DNA of 56,318 nt from Clostridiales bacterium (lineage in GTDB: Bacteria; Bacillota; Clostridia; Christensenellales; JAISNN01). Shown piece after piece: positions 8,112-16,328 of this stretch. Below the pieces are notes generated by a model. It searched no databases and had not been told where the DNA came from. It saw only the letters and a program-made list of their open reading frames with translations. The translations under genes and the position numbers were made by a program. Where the stretch lies: contig JAITOU010000017.1 in NCBI GenBank assembly GCA_031289755.1, positions 1 to 56,318 on the forward strand, read 5' to 3'. The stretch's first letter is position 1, and each line of letters opens with the position of its first letter.

Positions 8112-9722
8112 TCACAGCTTGACCGCCATTTTGATAAAGAGCTTTGCCGTAGCTATGGCGTCGTATACGGCGCGGTGGGCGTCGGTCAAGTCGATTTTAA
8201 AAAATTCGCAGAGAGTACCGAGCTTGTAGTTATGTACGTTGTAGTTTTTTCTGGCTATCGTCATCGTGTCGTAGATGTCGTTGTTTACTCTGAAACCCGT
8301 TTGTTTGGCGGCGCGTCTGACAAAGTCCATATCAAATTCGATATTGTGCGCCACGAGAGCCGCTCCGCGTGTAAACTTGTAGAAGTCGTGAAAGATTGCG
8401 CTTATCTTGGGTGCGGTTTTTAGGTCGTCGTCGGTGATGTGAGTGAGCGCGATGATTTCGGGGGGCAGCTTTGTTTCGGGATTTACAAAGGTCGAAAAGG
8501 TTTCGGTCATATTGCCGTCTACGATTTTGACGGCGGCAAGCTCGATAATCTTGTCGTTGTTTCTGTCAAGTCCCGTCGTTTCGCAGTCAAAGACGACAAA
8601 GGTCTTGCCCTTTAAAAAGGTCGGAGCTTCGGCGGTTTCCGCCAAAAAATCCTGCTGCTCGCCGGATACATAAGGCGACGGCGAAACGGTTATATATTCT
8701 TCTCCGGCTTCGTTATATTCGATACCGTCGTCCGAGTCTTGAATGCTCGCATAATCTATCTTGCAGCGGTTGATGTCGTTGACGATAAAGACAAGGTCCT
8801 TGCTAAATACGTCGCGCCTGACCGAGCCGCTTGCGACAATCTCTTCGTTGTCGGTGAGAGAATCTATCGCTTCCGTGCCGCTTTTTTGAGTCTTGTCCTC
8901 ACCGCTGCGCGTGTCGATATCGGCTTCGCCCGACATTTCGGAGAATTTGTTGTTGTAATTACTCTTTTTTCTCGGAAAGAGCTTCGCCGATATCCGACCC
9001 GTCGTGTCGGACAGCTCAAAGATATAGTACGGATTGCCCGACGTCTTGGATATGCGCTTGTCCAACCTGCCTATCTTGCCGCATAAGACGGCGGTGTCCG
9101 ATTCGTCGACGATGTTTTTTATCGGCTTGGGATAAGACAGGACGGTCTTTCCGTAGACCTTTTCGACGTCCGAGACGTTTATCATGTCGCGTTTGACAAA
9201 GGACGGCGCGGTGTCCTTGATTTTATATTCGTTCTGCGGCTTTGCACTCAAAAAAAACTCTACGCTGCTGCTTTCGATAAATAGCGCGTCCAAAAAGCCG
9301 CATATTTTTTCGGCTAAGCCCACCGACTCCGCAAAGCTCTTCATGTATTCGCCGAAGCCCATTTTGACGTTGATTATTCCGCTCGCACGGTCTACGTCCA
9401 CAAGACAATCGTCGGGGTCGGCATTGACCATGACCGACGGATAGCTTGTATTTAAAAAGTCAAAGATTCTCGCCGTGATATTAGCGGAGTCGGCATAAGC
9501 CTTTTTGAAGCTCACCTTGACTTCAAAAAAGGTTTTTATTATGCCCTGCACGTCCGCCTTTATCTTGTTTTTGTCGGTTTCGGTCAAGGCGTCGATATGC
9601 TCCGGTACGCCTATAAAACTCACGTCAAGACACGCCGCCTTTTTGTCAAGGACGGCGCATTCGACTTTGAGCCGTTTGTAACTCTCGGATAACGCATAAA
9701 ATTCTTCGGTAAATTTATTCAT
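8112..9722 (-). CDS. PolC-derived protein: N-terminal and OB domains plus DnaQ-type exonuclease, no polymerase
   Basis: 536 residues ending right after a DEDDh exonuclease domain. Residues 1-200 resemble the PolC N-terminal region. About 205-330 is a PolC-like OB fold, ending with SKDLVFIVNDINRCK, close to the PolC OB end. The exonuclease (about 374-536) keeps all catalytic residues: D379 and E381 in FDCETTGLD, H459/D464 in HNIEFD, H516 and D521 in HRAVYD. In true PolC the exonuclease sits inside a PHP domain followed by the polymerase; here PHP is replaced by about 40 residues and nothing follows. Downstream is 113 bp of non-coding DNA and then the transporter, so it is not a simple frameshift. 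It follows ispG, the usual polC place. Likely a proofreading or repair 3'-5' exonuclease; partner unknown. Confidence 0.8.
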   Translation of the reverse strand: MNKFTEEFYALSESYKRLKVECAVLDKKAACLDVSFIGVPEHIDALTETDKNKIKADVQGIIKTFFEVKVSFKKAYADSANITARIFDFLNTSYPSVMVNADPDDCLVDVDRASGIINVKMGFGEYMKSFAESVGLAEKICGFLDALFIESSSVEFFLSAKPQNEYKIKDTAPSFVKRDMINVSDVEKVYGKTVLSYPKPIKNIVDESDTAVLCGKIGRLDKRISKTSGNPYYIFELSDTTGRISAKLFPRKKSNYNNKFSEMSGEADIDTRSGEDKTQKSGTEAIDSLTDNEEIVASGSVRRDVFSKDLVFIVNDINRCKIDYASIQDSDDGIEYNEAGEEYITVSPSPYVSGEQQDFLAETAEAPTFLKGKTFVVFDCETTGLDRNNDKIIELAAVKIVDGNMTETFSTFVNPETKLPPEIIALTHITDDDLKTAPKISAIFHDFYKFTRGAALVAHNIEFDMDFVRRAAKQTGFRVNNDIYDTMTIARKNYNVHNYKLGTLCEFFKIDLTDAHRAVYDAIATAKLFIKMAVKL

Positions 9723-9765
9723 AATTCTTCCGTTTGCGCGGTGTTTCCTTAAATATTTATTTTTT

Positions 9766-10806
9766 TCAGCTTTCGGCTATGATTTTATCTATTTCTTTCA
9801 AAAAAATCTCTTCGGCGTCCTTATCCCGTACCGTCAAAAATACCTTGCCGCATTTGAATATGACGGCTTTGCCCGAGCCGAAGGCTATCCCGATATCGCA
9901 GGTCTCCGCTTCTCCCGGTCCGTTGACGACACAGCCCATGACGGCTATTTTTAAAGGCTTGGCGACGTGCCGTGTAAATTCCGCGACCTTCTTTGCAAGG
10001 CTCTCGGTGTCGTAGGCACATCTGCCGCATTTCGGACAGGAAATTATTTCGGCAAAATCACGGTCGAGTCCGACGGCGCGCAAAATGCCCTTTGCCGTCC
10101 TAATCTCTTCCGACGGGTCGCCGGTCAGCGATACGCGCACGGTATTGCCTATGCCGTCCAACAGCAGCGCACCCAAGCCTGCCGCCGATTTGATAACGCC
10201 CGCCTGCCCGATACCGGCTTCGGTGACACCTATATGGAGCGGATAATCGCACAGCTTGTCTATGTATCGGTACGCCTTGACGGTTTCCAAAACCGACGAC
10301 GACTTTAAGGATATGACGATATCAAAAAAACCGTCGTCTTCGAGCCGTTTTACACAGTCCGCAGCCGACATGGCGAGAGCCATAGCACGGTCGGGCATAG
10401 CCGAATATTTTTTTTCGAGCGAGCCGCCGTTGATACCGACTCTCAAAGGAATATGCGCCGCTTTAAGGACGCGCGTAAGCTCTTTGAGTCCGCCGACGGG
10501 CATATTGCCGGGGTTGATTCTTATCTTGTCCGCGCCGAAGGCTGCGGCTTGTATCGCAAGCTTATAGTCGAAGTGTATGTCGGCGACAAGGGGCATTTCT
10601 ATCCGCTTTTTGATTTCGGCTAACGCACGCGCCGACTCCGTGTCGGGGACGGCGACGCGAAAGATATCGCAGCCGTCTTTTTTTAGGGCTTCCGCTTGCT
10701 TTACGACGGCATCTATATCGCGCGTCGGCAGGTCGGACATCGACTGAATAGCCACCCTATACGAACCGCCGATATAGACGCCGCCTATCTGTACAATTTT
10801 TTTCAT
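9766..10806 (-). CDS. ispG: 4-hydroxy-3-methylbut-2-enyl diphosphate synthase (flavodoxin/ferredoxin)
   Basis: [4Fe-4S] enzyme of the MEP isoprenoid pathway, converting MEcPP to HMBPP. The 346 residues form the short bacterial type: a TIM barrel (MSDLPTRDIDAVVKQ near the N-terminus; KIRINPGN and RVGINGGSLE in the middle) followed by the Fe-S domain with C257, C260 (CPKCGRC), C292 (GCVVNGPGE) and E299. Start ATG with GAAGGATT. It is 31 bp after rseP in the frr-uppS-cdsA-dxr-rseP operon, so two MEP enzymes (with dxr) and the lipid-carrier enzyme uppS share one transcript. Confidence 0.96.
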   Translation of the reverse strand: MKKIVQIGGVYIGGSYRVAIQSMSDLPTRDIDAVVKQAEALKKDGCDIFRVAVPDTESARALAEIKKRIEMPLVADIHFDYKLAIQAAAFGADKIRINPGNMPVGGLKELTRVLKAAHIPLRVGINGGSLEKKYSAMPDRAMALAMSAADCVKRLEDDGFFDIVISLKSSSVLETVKAYRYIDKLCDYPLHIGVTEAGIGQAGVIKSAAGLGALLLDGIGNTVRVSLTGDPSEEIRTAKGILRAVGLDRDFAEIISCPKCGRCAYDTESLAKKVAEFTRHVAKPLKIAVMGCVVNGPGEAETCDIGIAFGSGKAVIFKCGKVFLTVRDKDAEEIFLKEIDKIIAES

Positions 10807-10837
10807 AATCCTTCAAAAAACCTGCGGCTCGCCGCCG

Positions 10838-11893
10838 TTATATTTTGTTGATAAGCTGTATAATGTCGAAGAGTATCGCCATTCCGAAGAGCGCGACTAT
10901 ACCGACAAAATGTATCATCGCTTCCACACTGCGCTTAATCGGCTTCTTTCTTATCCATTCGATAATAGTAAAGACCATTCGTCCGCCGTCGAGAGCAGGC
11001 AGCGGCAAAGCGTTAAATATCGCCAGATTGACGGAGAACAGACAGACGATGTATATCGTATTTGAAAAGCCCGTGGCGACTATACTCGTCAGACCGGATA
11101 TCATAGTTATCGGTCCGCCAGCCGTTTCGGAGACCTTAGCCGAACCGGTTATCAGGCTTCCGAGTCCCGAAAGAATTTTGACGGCGGTAAAGAAGCTAAA
11201 TTTGACGGCTCGCCAAATCGATTCAAAAAAACCGAACGTCTGCCGCGTATAGCCTATCCTTATACCGAACATATCCTTTAACAATTCGCCGTTCTCGTCG
11301 TACAGGTCGTGCCGCGCCAAAACAACGTTCATTTCTTCGCCGTCTCTGATAATCGTGAGCGTGGCTTTATCCTTGCCTGCGAGCATTTTTGTAAAGTCGG
11401 ACGGTTCGAGCATTTGAACCTTTTTTCCGTCGACGGCTACCACTATATCGCCGTATTCGATAATGCCTTCGGCGATACCGTCGCCTTCTATCGGCGCAAT
11501 CATCGGGAGCATTTGTCCGGCAAAGGTAAAGAAAAGCGACAGCACGACCACCGCCGAAACAAAGTTTGTAAATACTCCGGCAAAAAGCACGATTAATCTC
11601 TTCCACGGCTTGTGGTTGTTAAAGGCGTCGGGAGACGGATTTTCTTCGTCCTCTCCTTCAAAGGCGCAAAAGCCGCCCAACGGAATCAATCTGAGCGACA
11701 GAAGCAAGCCCGATTTGAGCTTTTTGCTGATGATTTTCGGACCCATACCGACGGCAAACTCGTTGACCTTAAAGCCCAGCTTGCGCCCTGCGATAAAGTG
11801 TCCCAGCTCGTGCAAAACGACCATGACCGTAAGGCATATAAACGCCAGCAGTACACAGCCTATAATAGACAAAACCTTTAAAAATTTTTCCAT
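10838..11893 (-). CDS. rseP: site-2 membrane metalloprotease RseP/RasP
   Basis: Zinc protease that cleaves membrane-embedded anti-sigma factors and signal peptide remnants. 351 residues: membrane segment 1 with the zinc motif HELGHF (H28, E29, H32), one PDZ domain in the middle (about 130-205, VVAVDGKKVQMLEPSDFTK), then membrane segments with the second zinc-binding motif ALPLPALDGGR (about 300). Start ATG with AAAGGACTTGAAGT. A strong, standard member of the operon. Confidence 0.94.
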   Translation of the reverse strand: MEKFLKVLSIIGCVLLAFICLTVMVVLHELGHFIAGRKLGFKVNEFAVGMGPKIISKKLKSGLLLSLRLIPLGGFCAFEGEDEENPSPDAFNNHKPWKRLIVLFAGVFTNFVSAVVVLSLFFTFAGQMLPMIAPIEGDGIAEGIIEYGDIVVAVDGKKVQMLEPSDFTKMLAGKDKATLTIIRDGEEMNVVLARHDLYDENGELLKDMFGIRIGYTRQTFGFFESIWRAVKFSFFTAVKILSGLGSLITGSAKVSETAGGPITMISGLTSIVATGFSNTIYIVCLFSVNLAIFNALPLPALDGGRMVFTIIEWIRKKPIKRSVEAMIHFVGIVALFGMAILFDIIQLINKI

Positions 11894-11962
11894 ACTTCAA
11901 GTCCTTTTTTGCCGTACGGCTAACCGACCCGACAATTTTTTTGTGGATATTTTTTATTGCCT

Positions 11963-12009
11963 TGTCCTAAAACCGTATCCATGCGTTTAGGTTTAGGACA
12001 AATCTATTG
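11963..12009. repeat. short palindromic repeat, divergent copy of family A
   Basis: Arms TGTCCTAAA (11963-11971) and TTTAGGACA (11992-12000) followed by AATCTATTG. The AGGAC-AATCTATT tail matches the AGGACTAATCTATT arm of the elements at 1430-1450 and 40104-40117. It sits in the 133-bp gap between dxr and rseP. Confidence 0.5.
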
Positions 12010-12026
12010 CGGCTTATATCGCGCCG

Positions 12027-13208
12027 TCAGTTTAACGCGGCATAAAGCTCTCTCGCCCTTCTGTCCGCTTCCGATATATCTTCTATGCTTTTCGGCTCAA
12101 AATTTACCGTTTTTTGCAGGACGCGCGATATTCTAATCGGTATATCGTTAAAGCCGGCTTTGCCGCTCAAAAATTCGTCGACGGCTATTTCGTTCGCCGC
12201 GTTCATCGCCGCCGGAATAATTCCCCCCGCACGCAAAGCCTGCCGCGCAAGGTCAAGACAAGGAAATTTATCTGTGTCCGGCTCTTCAAACGTCAGTTTT
12301 TTGAGCTTTACAAGGTCTAAGCTTCCGGCATCGTTTTTGAGCAAGCCGTTTATTCCCAACGCTCTCGATATCGACACGCGCATATCGGGAACGCTCAGCA
12401 TGGCTATGACGGCGTTGTCCGAATATTCCACCATAGAATGCACGACGCTTTCGGGGTGTACTACGACGTCTATCTTGCTCTCCGGCATACCGAAGAGATG
12501 CGCCGCCTCGATAATCTCCATGCCCTTATTCATCATAGTCGCGCTGTCCGCCGTCACCTTTTTGCCCATATTCCATATAGGGTGTTTGAGCGCGTCCGCA
12601 GCTACGGCACTGCGGAGCATTTCGGGTGTGTAGGCTCTAAAAGGTCCGCCGCTTGCGGTCAGGATAAGCCTTTTGATACCGCTGTGACCGCCAGCTTTTA
12701 GGCATTCCGCGATAGCCGAATGCTCGCTGTCTATCGGTATGACGGGAAGCCCCTTAGCTTCGGCTTCCTTCATAATCAACGCGCCGCCCGCTACGAGAGT
12801 TTCTTTATTGGCTATCGCCGTTTTTATGCCGTTTTTTAAGGCGTAATATGACGGCAGCAGACCGCTCAAACCCGTGACGGCTATGACCGCTATATCGGTC
12901 TTGCAAGCCTTAAATATCTCTTTATAATACTCTTTGCCGCAAATAACTACGGGATTATATCCCTGCGGCGCGCCTTTTATGCTCTTGATTTCGCGCAGCT
13001 TTTTGAGAAAAAGCGTTTTTTTATTCTCCGCATTCTCTCCCGTGACGGCTACAAAAGGCGGCAAAAATTCCGCCGCTTGCATGGCGAGCTTATCCGTGTT
13101 TGTGTGCGCGGAAAGAAACATTACTTCAAATCCGCCGCGATTGGCTCTTATGACGTCGAGAGTTTGCGCGCCGACCGAACCGCTGCTGCCGAAGATACCG
13201 ATTTTCAT
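12027..13208 (-). CDS. dxr: 1-deoxy-D-xylulose 5-phosphate reductoisomerase
   Basis: NADPH-dependent enzyme making 2-C-methyl-D-erythritol 4-phosphate, the committed MEP step. 393 residues, normal length. The NADPH-binding GSSGSVGAQTLDV (7-19), ANKETLVAGG, the metal/substrate motif IDSEHSAIAECL, TASGGPFR and NMGKKVTADSATMMNKGMEI are all visible. It starts 27 bp after cdsA; GAGGCGG lies right after the cdsA stop, rather far from the ATG, so translation may be coupled. Confidence 0.96.
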   Translation of the reverse strand: MKIGIFGSSGSVGAQTLDVIRANRGGFEVMFLSAHTNTDKLAMQAAEFLPPFVAVTGENAENKKTLFLKKLREIKSIKGAPQGYNPVVICGKEYYKEIFKACKTDIAVIAVTGLSGLLPSYYALKNGIKTAIANKETLVAGGALIMKEAEAKGLPVIPIDSEHSAIAECLKAGGHSGIKRLILTASGGPFRAYTPEMLRSAVAADALKHPIWNMGKKVTADSATMMNKGMEIIEAAHLFGMPESKIDVVVHPESVVHSMVEYSDNAVIAMLSVPDMRVSISRALGINGLLKNDAGSLDLVKLKKLTFEEPDTDKFPCLDLARQALRAGGIIPAAMNAANEIAVDEFLSGKAGFNDIPIRISRVLQKTVNFEPKSIEDISEADRRARELYAALN

Positions 13209-13235
13209 ACAATTATAAATATATCGCGTCCGCCT

Positions 13236-14093
13236 CTAAAATATTACCGTAACGGCATAAACCGCCGCGATGACAAACATTACCGCGTCTACTCTGTCGA
13301 TGACGCCGCCGTGACCGGGAATCAAATTTCCGAAATCCTTGATGCCGCATTCCCTTTTGATACGGCTGGCAAAAAGGTCGCCGAGCTGGGAGATGACGCT
13401 TGCCGCAAGAGCAATCAAGATATACGCGGGCAAAACCCACGCGTCCGAAACGCTTATGACGTCTTGAAGCTTGTAGCCCAAGTCTATCACTCCGCCGCCG
13501 TATTCTATCAGATACCAATAGAGAATTATCACTGCGGCGCAGACGACGACTCCGCCGATTGCTCCGGCGACGGTCTTTTTTGGACTGACACGCGGAATGA
13601 GTTTTTTTGCGGTGTTTTTTGTGATAGCGTTAGCCGTCCGTCCGACGAAGTAAGCTCCCGTATCAGTGATGAGCGCAATCAAAAGCGCAAATAACAACAA
13701 GAAGCTTCCGCCCGCGTGATTGAGCAGATATCCTGCCGAAAGAAAAAGCAGCGGATAAGCAAGCGACGCTACCGTCGCCAAAAAGTCCTTAAAGGTGATG
13801 TCGTCTCTCAGAACGTATATTATTCCGCCCGCGACAAAGCACAGCAGTACGACGGCGGTAAGACCGCCCGTGCCGAAGAACAATATCGCCGGATAGAGCG
13901 CGGCGGCAGCCGCGATAAGGGGGGCTTTGATGACCTTATACCCCTGCTTGCCGAATGCCGAAGCCATCTCATAAAGAGCGTATGCCGAAGCGATAAAGAG
14001 CAGAGCGTCGTAGACATACAACGTATATGTATTGAGCCAAATGAGCGTAAGGGCGACTGCCGCCATTACCGCTCCGGCGATGATTTTTTTCAT
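13236..14093 (-). CDS. cdsA: phosphatidate cytidylyltransferase
   Basis: Integral membrane enzyme making CDP-diacylglycerol from phosphatidic acid and CTP, the precursor used by pgsA in this same window. 285 residues with about eight hydrophobic segments and the family signature near the C-terminus: SPKKTVAGAIGG, then DLFASRIKRECGIKDFG and PGHGGVIDRVDA. Start ATG with AGGTG. It lies between uppS and dxr as in most Firmicutes, with a 233-bp gap from uppS. Confidence 0.95.
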   Translation of the reverse strand: MKKIIAGAVMAAVALTLIWLNTYTLYVYDALLFIASAYALYEMASAFGKQGYKVIKAPLIAAAAALYPAILFFGTGGLTAVVLLCFVAGGIIYVLRDDITFKDFLATVASLAYPLLFLSAGYLLNHAGGSFLLLFALLIALITDTGAYFVGRTANAITKNTAKKLIPRVSPKKTVAGAIGGVVVCAAVIILYWYLIEYGGGVIDLGYKLQDVISVSDAWVLPAYILIALAASVISQLGDLFASRIKRECGIKDFGNLIPGHGGVIDRVDAVMFVIAAVYAVTVIF

Positions 14094-14205
14094 AATACAC
14101 CTAAATCCTTAAATCGGGGAAACCTTTACTCATAAGAAGATAAATTTTTGAGCAATTATTTTTTGTCATAATGCGGCATTACCGATAGCGAGTGATTTTG
14201 GACTG

Positions 14206-14288
14206 TTTTTGCGGCCGTCAAGGCACTTTTGACGACGTGAGCGGAGCTACATTAGTATAAAGTAACGCAGACAGACACAAAAAGAGAC
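14206..14288. repeat. palindromic repeat element (family B)
   Basis: About 83 bp with complementary ends: TTTTTGCGGCCGTC at the left and GACAGACACAAAAA at the right (the core is TTTTTG-G-C-GTC against GAC-G-C-CAAAAA). It aligns along its length with 20309-20395, sharing GTCAAGGCA-TTTTGAC and TAACGC-GACAG. It lies in the gap between uppS and cdsA and has no coding potential. Confidence 0.6.
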
Positions 14289-14326
14289 AAAATGAGCCGA
14301 TTAGACGCAGTCTGCACACAATAAGT

Positions 14327-15001
14327 TTAAATGCCGCCGAAGCGTCTTGTGCGCTTGCCGTACTCGTCCAAAATCCTGCGGACGTCCGCGTCGTCCATAT
14401 CTGGCCAAAGCGTGTCCACAAAGAGCAGCTCCGAATACGCGCCTTGAAAAATCATAAAATTACTCAACCGCCGCTCCCCCGCCGTCCGTACTATTATGTC
14501 GGGTTCGGGGAGATAGCCGGTATAAAGGTTTGCGGCAATGCTCTCTTCGGTTATTTCCTTGCCGTCCTTGACGAGCTTTTTGACGGAATTGACTATCTCG
14601 GCTCTGCCGCCGTAATTGAGCATGACGTTGACGGTCATTCCGCGCTTGTTTTGCGTTTTTTTCTTTACATCGTCAACGGAGCTTCTGACAAACGACGGCA
14701 GAGCCGCCAAATCGCCAAAAAAATTGACCGCGTAATTCAAATCGTCCTTAGCCAAATAATCGTCGTTAAGCTCCTTAATGAGCAAAAAAATAGCGTCGAT
14801 TTCTTCCTTAGGTCTTTTCCAATTTTCGGTGCTGAAAGCATAGACCGAAACGACGGGAACATTGTGCGCGGCACACGCCGTAAGGACTCTTTTTAGAGCC
14901 TTGACACCTTCTCTGTGTCCGGCGGAACGCTTTAAGCCGCGTGACACCGCCCAGCGTCCGTTGCCGTCCATTATAAAGGCTATGTGCTTTAAACCGTTCA
15001 T
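14327..15001 (-). CDS. uppS: isoprenyl (undecaprenyl) diphosphate synthase
   Basis: cis-prenyltransferase that makes the C55 lipid carrier for peptidoglycan and wall polymers. A longer frame begins inside frr, but the family start is MNGLKHIAFIMDGNGRWA at 15001, preceded by AAAGGG; that gives 224 residues, a normal length. Motifs: catalytic D12 in MDGNGRWA, SVYAFSTENWKRP, and the C-terminal RTAGERRLSNF with ELLF. It follows frr by 22 bp. Confidence 0.95.
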   Translation of the reverse strand: MNGLKHIAFIMDGNGRWAVSRGLKRSAGHREGVKALKRVLTACAAHNVPVVSVYAFSTENWKRPKEEIDAIFLLIKELNDDYLAKDDLNYAVNFFGDLAALPSFVRSSVDDVKKKTQNKRGMTVNVMLNYGGRAEIVNSVKKLVKDGKEITEESIAANLYTGYLPEPDIIVRTAGERRLSNFMIFQGAYSELLFVDTLWPDMDDADVRRILDEYGKRTRRFGGI

Positions 15002-15023
15002 TATTACCCTTTGCCGGCGGCTG

Positions 15024-15599
15024 CTAAACGCTGAGAATTTCTTCTTCTTTGTCCTTGACAAGCTTTTCAGTAAGCTCGGTCTTGACAACGATGAGCTTCT
15101 CGACGTCCTTTTCACAGGTCTTTAAGTCGTCCTCGGTGATGATATTGTCTTTTTTCAGTTTCTTAAAGACTTCGAGAACGTCTCTTCTTTCGTTGCGGAG
15201 CGCGACCTTTCCGGCTTCGCCGATTGTCTTGACGCTTTTTACAAGCTCCTTTCTGCGCTCGCCCGTCACTTCCGGGAAGAGCAATCTTATGATAATGCCG
15301 TCATTAGACGGGGTAAGACCGATATTTGCGGCAAGTATGGCTTTTTCTACGGCTTTTAACAGGCTTTTATCCCAAACCGTCAGAGTAAGTACGCGCGCTT
15401 CCGCCACCGTGATATTGCAAATCTGATTTAACGGCGTCGTCGAACCGTATGCCTCTACCGTTATCTTGTCCAAAATATGCGGATTTGCCCTGCCTGCACG
15501 GATATTTTGAAACTCCGTCTTCATATTATCGACGGATTTTTCCATTCTCAAAACAAAGTTGTCAAAAGCCTCTTGAATCTCGGCTATTCCGTAACCCAT
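15024..15599 (-). CDS. frr: ribosome recycling factor
   Basis: Splits the post-termination ribosome with EF-G. 191 residues with the family signatures NIRAGRANPHILDKI and VEAYGSTTPLNQ near the N-terminus, LPGV-like LTPSNDGIIIRLLFPEVTGERR in the middle, and a lysine-rich helical end. Start ATG with AGAGGTG. First gene of the operon frr-uppS-cdsA-dxr-rseP-ispG-exonuclease. tsf and pyrH, commonly upstream, are absent here; a strong promoter replaces them. Confidence 0.97.
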   Translation of the reverse strand: MGYGIAEIQEAFDNFVLRMEKSVDNMKTEFQNIRAGRANPHILDKITVEAYGSTTPLNQICNITVAEARVLTLTVWDKSLLKAVEKAILAANIGLTPSNDGIIIRLLFPEVTGERRKELVKSVKTIGEAGKVALRNERRDVLEVFKKLKKDNIITEDDLKTCEKDVEKLIVVKTELTEKLVKDKEEEILSV

Positions 15600-15684
15600 A
15601 AAATCACACCTCTGCTAAAATATTTCAAAGCGGCACGGCTTTTGTCAAAAACAAAAAACCGACGCTCCGTATCTATACTGTATT

Positions 15685-15713
15685 ATTATACGAAACATAG
15701 CGCAAGATGTCAA
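15685..15713 (-). promoter_or_regulatory. frr: consensus promoter of the frr operon
   Basis: Perfect TTGACA (15708-15713) and TATAAT (15685-15690) on the minus strand, 17 bp apart. The predicted start near 15678 leaves a leader of about 79 nt before frr. Confidence 0.8.
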
Positions 15714-15770
15714 GACAAGTTGGGTTTTATTTGCGGAATTACTACCGAAAATCCGCGAAAATCCGCCGTA

Positions 15771-15799
15771 TTGACAATAAAAACAAAAAGCGTTATAAT
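15771..15799 (+). promoter_or_regulatory. consensus promoter giving a leaderless transcript
   Basis: Perfect TTGACA (15771-15776), 17-bp spacer, perfect TATAAT (15794-15799). The usual +1, seven bases after the last -10 base, is 15806, exactly the A of the ATG of the next gene. No Shine-Dalgarno sequence exists before that ATG. Confidence 0.8.
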
Positions 15800-15805
15800 A
15801 AAAAC

Positions 15806-16318
15806 ATGAAGAACGGCTTTGATATCAAAAAAATCATAGCGTCCGACAAAAAGCGCGGCGGAGTATTTGGCTTGCTAATCGGAGCTTTGCCGCTTGTGTT
15901 TGCGGGGATAGCGGCGTTAATTGTATATCTTTGTTTTAAGGAAGCGCGGCATTGGTTTATTCTCGTTATGGGAATAGCCTTTATAGGCGGCGGCATATAT
16001 ACTTTTTTTTGGGGCGTGAGCGAATATAAATACTTCAAAAGGATTTTTTTGAACGGCGAAATACTCCCCTGCCAAGCGACGGGGATAACGGATAAATATA
16101 TAGAAGACAACGAGAGCGGCGGCTGGTTTTCGTCAATACTGTACACCGTCACAATCGACGGCAATGTATTGTCAAAAAAATCGCCCTATTGTTTTAAAAG
16201 AAAGCAAGCCAAAAAAATCCTTGAAAACAAAGAGTTTTTTATCGTATACAACAAAGAACTCGACGAAGCGTTGTATTATTATCCGAAATTTTACGACGGA
16301 CGGGATAAGGCTTTATAA
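15806..16318 (+). CDS. small membrane protein of unknown function
   Basis: 170 residues from the ATG at 15806 (MKNGFDIKKIIASDKK). Two adjacent hydrophobic segments lie at about residues 22-45 (GLLIGALPLVFAGIAALIVY) and 53-73 (WFILVMGIAFIGGGIYTFFW). The rest is a soluble, basic domain with NGEILPCQATGITDKYIEDN and a beta-rich stretch (LYTVTIDGNVLSKKSPY), like DUF3592-type membrane proteins in layout; that similarity is tentative. It is divergent from the frr operon and convergent with sigK, so it is a single-gene unit with its own strong promoter and probably a leaderless mRNA. Confidence 0.75.
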   Translation: MKNGFDIKKIIASDKKRGGVFGLLIGALPLVFAGIAALIVYLCFKEARHWFILVMGIAFIGGGIYTFFWGVSEYKYFKRIFLNGEILPCQATGITDKYIEDNESGGWFSSILYTVTIDGNVLSKKSPYCFKRKQAKKILENKEFFIVYNKELDEALYYYPKFYDGRDKAL

Positions 16319-16328
16319 TTTTTCAAAA

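Noticed and set aside
8112..9722. polC broken by a frameshift
   Set aside because: The 113 bp after the stop and the following transporter contain no PHP or polymerase motifs in any frame, so sequence is missing rather than shifted.
13209..13220. TATAAT just before the dxr ATG as another leaderless promoter
   Set aside because: It ends only three bases before the ATG, so +1 would fall inside the gene, and there is no -35; dxr is within an operon.
15002..15115. Longer N-terminus of uppS overlapping frr
   Set aside because: It is a shadow of frr in another frame; the family start MNGLKHIAFIMDGNG at 15001 has its own AAAGGG.
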